Assembly (NCBI RefSeq): GCF_026342405.1
Contig: NZ_JAPEMU010000001.1
Location: 8,990,001 to 9,054,000 of the forward strand
DNA from: Kitasatospora sp. NBC_00240
Lineage (GTDB): Bacteria; Actinomycetota; Actinomycetes; Streptomycetales; Streptomycetaceae
Direction: 5' to 3'
DNA length: 64,000 bases
Positions 25,710 through 33,542 of this stretch are shown here, piece after piece. A model generated the notes under the pieces. It saw only the letters and a list, made by a program, of their open reading frames with translations, made no database searches and was not told the DNA's origin. A program made the translations under genes and the position numbers. How positions within the stretch are numbered: the stretch's first letter is position 1; every line of letters starts with the position of its first letter.

Positions 25710-27482
25710 ATGTTCCGTCGAAGGTCGCGCAGCCCACGCCCCGCGGGCGATCACCGCACCGGCCCCGATCCGGCCCGCCTCGAAGGCGCCCACCCCGGGT
25801 CGGAGCCGCTCCGAGCTTCCCGTCCGCAGCGGGCGGCCCTGGAACGCGCGTCGCAGGCCGACCGGCCCGGCCGCGCCCCGTACCGACCGAGCGTCGTGCG
25901 GCGCTCCCTCGCCGGGGTGAGCGCCGCCGCCGTCATCGGCGCCGGTCTCGCCATGGCCGGCTCAGTCACGGCCGGGGCCGTCACCACCAACCTGGTGGCC
26001 AACCCCGGTTTCGAGAGCGGACTCTCCGGCTGGAGCTGCACCGGCGGGTCGGGCGCGGCCGTCGGCAGTCCGGTCCACTCCGGCGCCTCCGCGCTCAAGG
26101 CCACCCCGACCGGCCAGGACAGCGCGCAGTGCACCCAGACCGTCAGCGTGCAGCCCAACTCCCAGTACACGCTGAGCGCCTACGTCCAGGGCAGCTACGT
26201 CTACCTGGGCGCGACCGGTACCGGCCTCACCGGCACCACGTCCACCTGGACGCCCAGCAGCGCGTCGTACAGCCAGCTCGGCGTGAACTTCACCACCGGG
26301 CCGAGCACCACCTCGGTGTCCGTCTACCTGCACGGCTGGTACGGGCAGCCCGTCTACTACGCGGACGATGTGTCGCTCACCGGCCCCGGTGGCAGCAGCC
26401 CTTCGCCGACGGTCACGCCCACCGTCACGCCCACCGTCACACCGACGGTCACGCCGACCGTGACGCCGACCGTGACGCCCACCGTCACCCCCACGGTGAC
26501 GCCGACCGTCACGCCGACCGGCGGTGAGACCTGCGCCACCAAGCCCAAGCCCTCGGGGAAGGTCCTGCAGGGCTACTGGGAGAACTGGGACGGTGCCTCG
26601 AACGGCGTCCACCCCGGCCTGGGCTGGGTCCCCATCACGGACAGCCGGATCGCCGCGCACGGCTACAACGTCATCAACGCCGCCTTCCCGGTGATCCTTT
26701 CCGACGGCACCGTCCTGTGGCAGGACGGCATGGACGCGGGCGTCAAGGTCTCGACCCCCGCCGAGATGTGCCAGGCCAAGGCGGCCGGGGCGACGCTCCT
26801 GATGTCGATCGGCGGCGCCGCCGCGGGTATCGACCTGAGCTCCAGCACCGTCGCCGACAAGTTCGTGGCGACCGTCGTCCCGATCCTCAAGAAGTACAAC
26901 TTCGACGGCATCGACATCGACATCGAGACCGGCCTGTCCGGCAGCGGCAGCATCGGCACGCTGTCCGCCTCCCAGTCCAACCTGATCCGCATCATCGACG
27001 GCGTCCTCGCCCAGATGCCGGCCGGCTTCGGTCTCACCATGGCCCCCGAGACCGCCTACGTCACCGGCGGCAGCGTCACCTACGGGTCGATCTGGGGCTC
27101 CTACCTGCCGATCATCAAGAAGTACGTCGACAACGGCCGCCTGTGGTGGCTGAACATGCAGTACTACAACGGCAGCATGTACGGCTGCTCCGGCGACTCC
27201 TACTCGGCCGGCACCGTGCAGGGCTTCACCGCGCAGACCACCTGCCTGAACAACGGCCTGACGATCCAGGGCACCACCATCAAGGTGCCCTACGACAAGC
27301 AGGTGCCCGGCCTGCCCGCCCAGTCCGGCGCGGGCGGCGGCTACATGGCGCCGAGCCTGGTCAGCCAGGCCTACAACTCCTTCAGCGGCCAGCTGAAGGG
27401 GCTGATGACCTGGTCGATCAACTGGGACGGCTCGAAGGGCTGGACCTTCGGCGACAACGTCAAGTCCCTGCAGGGCCGTTGA
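25710..27482 (+). CDS. secreted GH18 chitinase with N-terminal CBM and Pro-Thr linker
   Basis: A 590-residue enzyme, or 594 from ATG 25698. ATG 25710 is favoured by GGAG 8-9 nt upstream. An unusually long basic N-region (about 65 residues) precedes the signal helix SLAGVSAAAVIGAGLAMAGS. Then a jelly-roll carbohydrate-binding domain (NLVANPGFESGLSGW to YYADDVSLTG), a linker of repeated PTVT units (26404-26520), and a GH18 barrel with the catalytic motif FDGIDIDIETG and SIGGAAAGIDLS. It degrades chitin outside the cell. The dre-like promoter site fits DasR/GlcNAc control. Confidence 0.9.
   Translation: MFRRRSRSPRPAGDHRTGPDPARLEGAHPGSEPLRASRPQRAALERASQADRPGRAPYRPSVVRRSLAGVSAAAVIGAGLAMAGSVTAGAVTTNLVANPGFESGLSGWSCTGGSGAAVGSPVHSGASALKATPTGQDSAQCTQTVSVQPNSQYTLSAYVQGSYVYLGATGTGLTGTTSTWTPSSASYSQLGVNFTTGPSTTSVSVYLHGWYGQPVYYADDVSLTGPGGSSPSPTVTPTVTPTVTPTVTPTVTPTVTPTVTPTVTPTVTPTGGETCATKPKPSGKVLQGYWENWDGASNGVHPGLGWVPITDSRIAAHGYNVINAAFPVILSDGTVLWQDGMDAGVKVSTPAEMCQAKAAGATLLMSIGGAAAGIDLSSSTVADKFVATVVPILKKYNFDGIDIDIETGLSGSGSIGTLSASQSNLIRIIDGVLAQMPAGFGLTMAPETAYVTGGSVTYGSIWGSYLPIIKKYVDNGRLWWLNMQYYNGSMYGCSGDSYSAGTVQGFTAQTTCLNNGLTIQGTTIKVPYDKQVPGLPAQSGAGGGYMAPSLVSQAYNSFSGQLKGLMTWSINWDGSKGWTFGDNVKSLQGR
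26410..26520 (+). repeat. 12-bp tandem repeats coding a PTVT linker
   Basis: About nine imperfect 12-bp units of the form ACGCCCACCGTC encode the Pro-Thr-Val-Thr linker between the binding and catalytic domains. Linker length probably varies between strains. Confidence 0.85.
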
Positions 27483-27636
27483 CCTCGCACTGATACTCGG
27501 CTGATCTCCCGCTGACGCCCGCCGACTTCCCCGGGCCCCGGTTCGGATCGGACCGGGGCCGGTGTCCGGACCAGGACGGCACCTGGATCCGAGCGCGGGG
27601 CGCGGCGGTCAGAACGGGCCTGGCCGAGGAGTGCGC

Positions 27637-27671
27637 AGGACCCCGGGAGCATCGGTTGCTCCCGGGGTCCT
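27637..27671. terminator. perfect 15-bp stem terminator
   Basis: Arms AGGACCCCGGGAGCA and its exact complement with a 5-nt loop, 155 bp after the chitinase stop. The remaining gap (27483-28078) holds no credible gene. Confidence 0.75.
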
Positions 27672-27967
27672 GCTGTTCTCCGGTGCTGAGCGAGCCGGGA
27701 GGTCGTGCGCGGTGGGGTGCTGCACCGAGGGGCTCACCGGTCGTGCCCGTAGTCCCGCAGGGGGACACCGCGGCTCGCCCGGGAGTGCCGGAGCCGGGCC
27801 GGGTACTGGGCCGGTCGATGCGGAGGCGGGCGCGCAGCGGAGGCCCGCTGCCTCGTCGAGAACCCTCCCGCGGTCCTGACCGCTCCGGCGCGAGCGTGCC
27901 GCTCGCTACCGCGCCCGCGAGTACCGTGCGGCGGGCCGCGGTTCAATTCCCTTGCGGTGAAGGGGTG

Positions 27968-28009
27968 GTGAACTCGATTCACAATACTGCCCCTGTGAAA
28001 AATCTTTCA
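27968..28009. promoter_or_regulatory. two short inverted repeats upstream of the lipase gene
   Basis: GTGAACTCGATTCAC (27968-27982, 5-bp arms) and TGAAAAATCTTTCA (27996-28009, 5-bp arms) lie in the AT-richer segment before the lipase start. They may be operators around the promoter; core boxes are not clear. Confidence 0.35.
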
Positions 28010-28078
28010 GAGCGGGGACCGTCCGGCTAAAAAGTTACCGCCGCGTCAACATGGCGCGCGTAGACCGTTGGAGGTCCC

Positions 28079-28873
28079 ATGAGATCGCGCTCCGTCCTGT
28101 CCCTGTGCGGCACCGTCCTGCTGCTCGCCGGCAGCCTGCTCATGGCCGCGTCACCGGCCTCCGCCGCCGGCGGCAGGTATGTGGCACTGGGGGACTCCTA
28201 CTCCTCCGGTGAGGGCACCGGCGACTACATCGGCTCGGCCGGATCCTGCGACCGCAGCAACCACGCCTACCCCGCCCTGTGGGCCGCCGCCCACGCCCCG
28301 TCCTCGTTCGCGTTCGTCGCCTGCTCCGGCGCCACCACCACGGACGTCATCAACAACCAGCTCTCCGCGCTCAACAGCTCCACCACCCTGGTCAGCATCA
28401 GTGTCGGCGGCAACGACGCGGGCTTCGCCGGCGCCATGCAGACCTGCGTACTCAGCGGGACCGACGCCTGCCTGACGGCCGTCAACAACGCCAAGTCCTT
28501 CGCCAACTCCAAACTGCCCGGCCTGCTCGACCAGGTCTACGCGGGCATCCGCAACCGCGCCCCCTCGGCCCGCGTGGTCGTCCTCGACTACCCCCACCTC
28601 TACAAGATCGGCGGCAGCTGCTCCTTCGGGATCAGCGACACCAGCCGCAGTGCCATCAACGGCGCCGCCGACACCATCGACTCCGTCATCGCCGGCCGGG
28701 CCGCCGCCGCCGGCTTCAGCTTCGGCGACGTCCGCGCGGCCTTCACCAACCACGAGATCTGCTCCTCCGACTGGTGGCTGAACAGCACCCGCATCCCGGT
28801 CCACGAGAGCTACCACCCGAACGCCGCCGGCCACTCCGGCGGGTACCTGCCGGTGTTCGGCGCCCGGGCCTGA
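28079..28873 (+). CDS. secreted SGNH/GDSL lipase
   Basis: A 264-residue protein with a Sec signal (SLCGTVLLLAGSLLMAASPASA). SGNH blocks are in order: GDSYSSGEG with the nucleophile Ser, the Gly at ACSGATTTD, VGGNDAGF with the oxyanion Asn, and SYHPNAAGH with the catalytic His. Several Cys pairs fit the disulfide-rich Streptomyces extracellular lipase/phospholipase A type. It hydrolyses ester bonds of lipids or acetylated polymers. GGAGG lies upstream of ATG 28079. Confidence 0.9.
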   Translation: MRSRSVLSLCGTVLLLAGSLLMAASPASAAGGRYVALGDSYSSGEGTGDYIGSAGSCDRSNHAYPALWAAAHAPSSFAFVACSGATTTDVINNQLSALNSSTTLVSISVGGNDAGFAGAMQTCVLSGTDACLTAVNNAKSFANSKLPGLLDQVYAGIRNRAPSARVVVLDYPHLYKIGGSCSFGISDTSRSAINGAADTIDSVIAGRAAAAGFSFGDVRAAFTNHEICSSDWWLNSTRIPVHESYHPNAAGHSGGYLPVFGARA

Positions 28874-28879
28874 CCGCCC

Positions 28880-28923
28880 GGCCTGCCCGCCGTCCCCAGG
28901 CCGTACGGGACGGCGGGCAGGCC
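28880..28923. terminator. perfect 17-bp stem terminator
   Basis: Arms GGCCTGCCCGCCGTCCC and its exact complement around a 10-nt loop, 6 bp after the lipase stop codon. Confidence 0.85.
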
Positions 28924-29018
28924 GTGCGCCAGCGCCGGCCGGAACCCTTGACGACCCCATCGGTACGCCGTACGTTCTGCGCTGCCCCGCAAATATTTCC
29001 GGCAAGTTTCATGAATCC

Positions 29019-29035
29019 TGCAGCAATATGCAGCA
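29019..29035. promoter_or_regulatory. MalR-like direct repeats upstream of the amylase
   Basis: TGCAGCA occurs at 29019-29025 and again at 29029-29035, exactly one helical turn apart. Direct repeats of this kind upstream of Streptomyces amylase genes are linked to maltose-responsive LacI-family repression (MalR/Reg1). Confidence 0.5.
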
Positions 29036-29091
29036 GGGCGCATCATGTCGTGCTGTCGGGCTCCCGTGCTCCCACCCCACCAGGAGACACC

Positions 29092-30537
29092 GTGAACCAC
29101 CGCACCCCCGTGCCCCGTCACCGAAGCCGGGCGTCGTTCGCCGCCGTGACCCTGGCGGCGGCCATGGCGGCAACCGGCCTTGCGACCGCCCCCACCGAAG
29201 CGCGCGCCGCCACCCCGGGCAGCAGAACCGTCACGGCCACGCTGTTCGAGTGGTCCTACGCCTCGGTGGCGAAGGAGTGCGCCAACGTCCTGGGCCCGAA
29301 GGGCTACGGCTGGGTCGAGGTGTCACCGCCGCAGGAGCACATCCAGGGCGGCCAGTGGTGGACGTCCTACCAGCCGGTCAGCTACCGGATCGCCGGACGG
29401 CTGGGCGACGCGACCGCCTTCGGCTCGATGGTCAGCACCTGCCACGCCGCCGGCGTCAAGGTGGTCGCGGACGCCGTCGTCAACCACATGAGCGCGGGCT
29501 CCGGCACCGGCACCGGCGGGACCGTCTACACCAAGTACAACTACCCCGGCTACTACCAGGACTGGGACTTCCACTCCTGCCGGACGAGCATCTCGAACTA
29601 CGCGGACCGCGCCAACGTCCAGAACTGCCAGCTCTCCGACCTGGCGGACCTCGACACCGGCAGCGACTACGTCCGCTCCACCATCGCCGGCTACCTCAAC
29701 AGCCTCATCGCCAAGGGCGTCGACGGCTTCCGGATCGACGCCGCCAAGCACATCGCCGCCGGCGACCTCGCCGCCGTCAAGGCCAAGTTGACCAACCCGG
29801 GCATCTACTGGGCGCAGGAGGTCATCTACGGGGCGGGCGAGGCGGTGCAGCCCGGCGAGTACACGGGCACCGGCGACGTCGACGCCTTCATGGGCGCCTA
29901 CGACCTCAAGCGGATCTTCGCCGGCGAGAAGCTCGCCTACCTGAGCAACTGGAACGACTCCTGGGGGGCGGGCTACCTGCCGAGCGCCAACGCCCGCACC
30001 TTCACCGACAACTGGGACACCGAGCGGAACGGCTCCACCCTCAACTACAAGTACGGCAACACCTACACCCTCGCCAACGTGTACCTGCTGGCCTGGCCGT
30101 ACGGGTCGCCGAACGTGTACTCGGGGTACGAGTTCAGCGACATCGACGCCGGGCCGCCGAACGGGGGTGCCGTCAGCGCCTGTTACCAGAACGGCTGGAA
30201 GTGCCAGCACGCCTGGCGGCAGATCGCCAACATGGTGGGCTTCCGCAACGCCACCAACGGCACCGCGGTCACCAACTGGTGGTCGAACGGGAACAACGTC
30301 ATCGCCTTCGGCCGTGGCGCCAAGGGTTACGTGGCGATCAACCACGAGACCACCGCCGTGACCCGGACCTTCCAGACCTCGCTGCCGGCCGGAAGCTACT
30401 GCGACGTTCAGCACGGCGACCCGGGCACGGGCGGTGGCTGCACCGGCCCCAAGTACACCGTCGCCTCGAACGGCACCTTCACCGCCACCGTCGGGGCGGG
30501 CGACGCCGTCGCCCTCTACGTGGGCGCGGGCGGCTGA
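29092..30537 (+). CDS. secreted GH13 alpha-amylase
   Basis: A 481-residue enzyme: signal peptide (residues 1-40, ending TEARAA), GH13 barrel and C-terminal beta domain (TAVTRTFQTSLPAGSYCDV onward). Conserved regions: VVADAVVNH (I), GFRIDAAKH with the nucleophile Asp (II), WAQEVIYG with the acid/base Glu (III) and FTDNWDTERNG (IV), where the usual His before the last Asp is Trp. It lacks a starch-binding domain. It hydrolyses alpha-1,4-glucan extracellularly. GTG 29092 follows CAGGAGACACC; upstream direct repeats suggest MalR control. Confidence 0.9.
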   Translation: MNHRTPVPRHRSRASFAAVTLAAAMAATGLATAPTEARAATPGSRTVTATLFEWSYASVAKECANVLGPKGYGWVEVSPPQEHIQGGQWWTSYQPVSYRIAGRLGDATAFGSMVSTCHAAGVKVVADAVVNHMSAGSGTGTGGTVYTKYNYPGYYQDWDFHSCRTSISNYADRANVQNCQLSDLADLDTGSDYVRSTIAGYLNSLIAKGVDGFRIDAAKHIAAGDLAAVKAKLTNPGIYWAQEVIYGAGEAVQPGEYTGTGDVDAFMGAYDLKRIFAGEKLAYLSNWNDSWGAGYLPSANARTFTDNWDTERNGSTLNYKYGNTYTLANVYLLAWPYGSPNVYSGYEFSDIDAGPPNGGAVSACYQNGWKCQHAWRQIANMVGFRNATNGTAVTNWWSNGNNVIAFGRGAKGYVAINHETTAVTRTFQTSLPAGSYCDVQHGDPGTGGGCTGPKYTVASNGTFTATVGAGDAVALYVGAGG

Positions 30538-30584
30538 ACCTGGCGTCTTCCGACGGTGGGGCAGAGCCGGGGTGAGCGGCCCAC

Positions 30585-30633
30585 GGCACACGGGGGACCC
30601 CCGGCCCGCAGCGGGCAAGGTCCCCCGTGTGCC
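30585..30633. terminator. nested hairpin terminator between convergent genes
   Basis: Perfect 15-bp outer arms (GGCACACGGGGGACC and complement) enclose an inner 5-bp GCCCG/CGGGC stem. It separates the convergent amylase and LURP-like genes. Confidence 0.8.
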
Positions 30634-30639
30634 CTGCGG

Positions 30640-31362
30640 CTATCCGAGGCCGCGGGCGTCCTGCTTCAGCGCGGTGTCCACGGTCAGCGCGGTCGCCACC
30701 ACAAGGCTGAGCAGCGGGTCGGCGAGCGGGCGGTGGATCTGGAGGACGTAGTTGTCCGCGGTGGTGAACATCGTCTTCGCCAGTCCCTCCCAGGTCTTGG
30801 TGACCCGGGCGACCTCGGTGTCCGTCTCGTCGACGATGGAGAAGTTCCAGGCCCGCCAGTTCTCGGCCTTGACGGCGCCGATCTTCCGGCCGCCGACCTC
30901 AAGTGCGAAGTTGATCTTCCCGATGGCGTTCTGCTGAACGATCTGACCGACCTCCTGGCCGTCCGGGCGCTGCACGATCACCCGCGACTTGATGAACTTC
31001 GCCGGGCGGGTCAGCAGCAGCACCGGCGTGCCGTGCGCGTCGCGGATCTCCAGCTTGTGGGTCAGGTACTGGTCGATGGAGAAGAGCAGCCGGATCACCT
31101 TGCGCAAGGCGCCCTGGCCGACCTGGACCACCGAACCCAGCGAGGCGCCCTGCTGGTCGAAGACCGAGTACTCGTTGGTCAGCTCGATCAGCTTGGCCTT
31201 CTGGTTCACCACCAGGACCGGCTCGGAGAAGAGGGTGCCACCGCCGCCGGAGACCGGTCCGATGCCCGCCTGCTGCTGGACCTGGCGCTGCACCTTGGCG
31301 GACTCGCCGGCCGGGGCGGACTGCTGCGCGGGGATACCGGGGGTGTTCGTGTTCTGGGACAT
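30640..31362 (-). CDS. LURP-one/phospholipid-scramblase-like protein
   Basis: A 240-residue protein, ATG 31362. Residues 1-45 are a Gln/Gly/Pro-rich tail (QRQVQQQAGIGPVSGGGG). The remainder is a 12-stranded-barrel pattern with repeated Val/Ile strands (KLEIRDAHGTPVLLL, ARVTKTWEGLAKTMFTTADNYVLQI) and a C-terminal hydrophobic helix (PLLSLVVATALTVDTAL), as in the LURP-one-related/scramblase superfamily. The bacterial role is unknown; membrane association through the final helix is likely. Confidence 0.8.
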   Translation of the reverse strand: MSQNTNTPGIPAQQSAPAGESAKVQRQVQQQAGIGPVSGGGGTLFSEPVLVVNQKAKLIELTNEYSVFDQQGASLGSVVQVGQGALRKVIRLLFSIDQYLTHKLEIRDAHGTPVLLLTRPAKFIKSRVIVQRPDGQEVGQIVQQNAIGKINFALEVGGRKIGAVKAENWRAWNFSIVDETDTEVARVTKTWEGLAKTMFTTADNYVLQIHRPLADPLLSLVVATALTVDTALKQDARGLG

Positions 31363-31747
31363 GGCGGGCAGGCTAGGCCCAATCCGCCATGGACAGCTAG
31401 ATCGTTTTGTCCGGCACCGGGCCGCCCGGCAGCCAGGATCGGCGCTCCGACCAGGATTTAAGGGGCTAGGCTGCACAATTGACCAGTATTCGACGGTCGC
31501 GGTGTGGCTGAAGTCACATCGAAGCCCGCTTGCTCGCCGTCGTCGGTCCCGGATCCGGACCCCGGCGAGGCGGCGTCCCGCCTCGGCGGACCGTGACGCC
31601 TCGTCGGCACGCATGGCGAGGCGGCGCCCCCTGCCTTCGAGCAGGTGACGCACCGAGCACACACCGGGCCCTGACGGCACCTGGCCCCGGGGGCAGCAGG
31701 CACGCGCGCGGGGCCCGGTGCGTTCGAGCCCGTACTACCCGGCCGGG
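31363..31747. other. gene-free spacer
   Basis: About 385 bp between two minus-strand genes. It has an AT-richer stretch at 31385-31500 with a GGACA...TGTCC inverted repeat (31391-31412) and partly repetitive GAGGCGGCG segments at 31565-31630. It probably contains the promoter of the LURP-like gene; no gene is visible. Confidence 0.4.
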
Positions 31748-32410
31748 TCAGCCGCGGAACTCCACCGGGCGGTCCGGGGAGGCCGCCGCGAGTGCGGCGA
31801 CCACCTCGTCGATGCCGGCGGCGAGCCCGTAGACCGGCGTTCCGGGCTGCTGGCGCCAGGACTCGTCGAGGCCGCCCGCGTCGACGACGTCGAATCCGAG
31901 CTCGTCGAGCAGGGACCGGACGGCCTGCTTCGCCCCCTCGTCGTCACCGGCGATCGGCAGCGCGACCCGGTCGGGGGCGCCTGCCGGGCGCGGCTTGTCC
32001 AGGATGTGCTGGGCGTACGTCCCGTTGAAGGCCTTCACGACCGGCCGGCCGAGCTGACGCTCCGTCCAGCGGCTTTCGGTGAGGCCTTCGTCCTCGATCG
32101 CGGCGATCCTTCCGTCGCGCTGCTGCGGGTAGTAGTTGCCGGTCTCGATCAGGGCGAAGCCCTCGGCGGCTCCGTCGAAGACCCCGGCGGGCAGGTCGGG
32201 AACGTTCTTCAACGGGATGGTCACCACGATCACTTCGGCGCCCCGCGCCACCTCGGAGACCGGTACCGCGGTTGCCCCGGTCTCCTCGGCCAGCGCGGAC
32301 AGCGTCTCGGGACCGCGCGAATTGGCCACGGAGACGTCGTGCCCGAGGCTCGTCAGGCGGCGCGTGAGGTTTCCGCCGATGTGTCCCGCGCCGATGATGC
32401 CGATCTTCAT
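31748..32410 (-). CDS. NADPH-binding F420 reductase-like protein
   Basis: A 220-residue protein starting at ATG 32410 with GGAGG 8 nt upstream. It opens with a Rossmann motif MKIGIIGAGHIGGNLTRRL, then VANSRGPETL, and ends with an alpha-helical region. This is the short F420-dependent NADP reductase/ProC-like dinucleotide-binding family; in many members the C-terminal domain of true reductases is absent. The substrate is unknown. It stands alone on the minus strand. Confidence 0.83.
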   Translation of the reverse strand: MKIGIIGAGHIGGNLTRRLTSLGHDVSVANSRGPETLSALAEETGATAVPVSEVARGAEVIVVTIPLKNVPDLPAGVFDGAAEGFALIETGNYYPQQRDGRIAAIEDEGLTESRWTERQLGRPVVKAFNGTYAQHILDKPRPAGAPDRVALPIAGDDEGAKQAVRSLLDELGFDVVDAGGLDESWRQQPGTPVYGLAAGIDEVVAALAAASPDRPVEFRG

Positions 32411-32508
32411 GAGGCCTGCCTCCAGGAGGTGTCGATGCGTGATCTGATGCCGCAGCTTCGACAACCACCAGCAACACCAGCACCATTCCGGCCGCGCGGA
32501 CATTCAGC

Positions 32509-32835
32509 CGTGAGTGCTGGCTGGAGGACGCACGGAGCGGCGACGCGTTCGGCCCGGGCGCCGGCGTCGCCTACCTCGCGCTGGACGCCGACCCGCAGCG
32601 CCCGGCGGTCGTCGCCCTGCTGCTGCACCACGGTGACACCCCGCCGGTGGCGGCCGGCGAGGACGGTGAACGGGTGGACACCGACTCGGGTGTCCTGATG
32701 CTGCACGCCCTCCCGGCGGCCGAGCGGGCCGGGCTGCTGGAGCGGGCGACATCCGCCCGGCCGGCAGGCGACCCGGCCGGGAGTTCGAAGGCGTTCACCG
32801 CACCCACCCGCCCGGGCCGGGCCGCAGCGCCATGA
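32509..32835 (+). pseudogene. truncated hypothetical gene remnant
   Basis: A 109-codon frame ending at TGA 32833 reads as a natural protein (ECWLEDARSGDAFG, VAYLALDADPQRPAVVALLL, TDSGVLMLHALPAAERAGLL) with normal third-base bias. It has no start or RBS at its 5' end, its upstream part is missing and its last 41 bp overlap the convergent GNAT gene. Probably the 3' end of a deleted gene; a short GTG-started version from 32647 cannot be excluded. Confidence 0.45.
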
Positions 32836-33262
32836 AGCCGCCCACGGGCTCGAAGCCGAGGGCCCGGTAGAGACCGGCACCGGCCTCGGTGGCGCGGAGT
32901 TCGACGGAGCCGCAGCCGGCGTCCTTGAGAGCTTCGACGAGGGCGGAGGTGGCGGTGCGGCCGTGACCGCGCCGCTGGTGGGCGGGATCGGTGGCCACCG
33001 TGTGGATCCTTCCCCACCGGCCGGTGGGGTGGGCGGGCCCCCGGTAGCCGCGGTGCACCATACCGATGGCGCACGCCGCGAGCCCGCCGTCGGTGGGGAC
33101 CACGTACGCGAGCAGATCGGGATCGGTGCCCAGGCGGGCGCGCATGTCGTCGCGGAAGACGCCCTGCCAGTGTTCGGTGAGCGGGCCGCCGTCGCGGACG
33201 GCGATGCGCAGCCGCAGCAACTCGTCGGCGTCCGCCGGTCCGGCGGGCCGGGCGGTGGTCAT
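32795..33262 (-). CDS. GNAT N-acetyltransferase
   Basis: A 155-residue protein, ATG 33262 with GAAGGAG upstream. The acetyl-CoA pyrophosphate loop is VATDPAHQRRGHGRT near residue 95 and the C-terminal motif AGLYRALGFEPVGGFMAL. The acceptor substrate is not deducible. It diverges from the secreted aminopeptidase-like gene. Confidence 0.88.
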   Translation of the reverse strand: MTTARPAGPADADELLRLRIAVRDGGPLTEHWQGVFRDDMRARLGTDPDLLAYVVPTDGGLAACAIGMVHRGYRGPAHPTGRWGRIHTVATDPAHQRRGHGRTATSALVEALKDAGCGSVELRATEAGAGLYRALGFEPVGGFMALRPGPGGWVR

Positions 33263-33280
33263 CGGCTGGTCTCCTTCGGG

Positions 33281-33320
33281 TCGGGACGGGCACATCGGGA
33301 CGGGCACATCGGGACGGGCA
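33281..33320. repeat. 14-bp tandem repeat
   Basis: TCGGGACGGGCACA is present twice exactly and a third time in part, just upstream of the GNAT start in the divergent promoter region. Possibly slippage, possibly a regulator array. Confidence 0.6.
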
Positions 33321-33542
33321 GGCCGTCCGGGCCCGGGCGGGCAACCCTCACCGTAGTGCTCACCCGCTTCGGCCGGGCGCGTGCGACCGTCGGGGCCGGC
33401 GTCCCGATCCGACCGACCACCGGAGCGACGACCCGGGCCCGTCGCGGCCGCCGTCCGACCCCCGGGAGTGGGGCAGGCCCCACCTCCAACGTTGCGGCTG
33501 GCTCCAGGGACTGGGCCCGCCGCGTGCGGCAGGATGGACGGC

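Noticed and set aside
26404..26520. Regular repeats that could suggest a CRISPR array
   Set aside because: Units are 12 bp, contiguous and in frame, coding a Pro-Thr linker; there are no spacers.
27948..27965. GGTTCAATTCCC resembling a tRNA T-arm
   Set aside because: The flanks do not pair into a T-stem and no acceptor or anticodon arms are found upstream.
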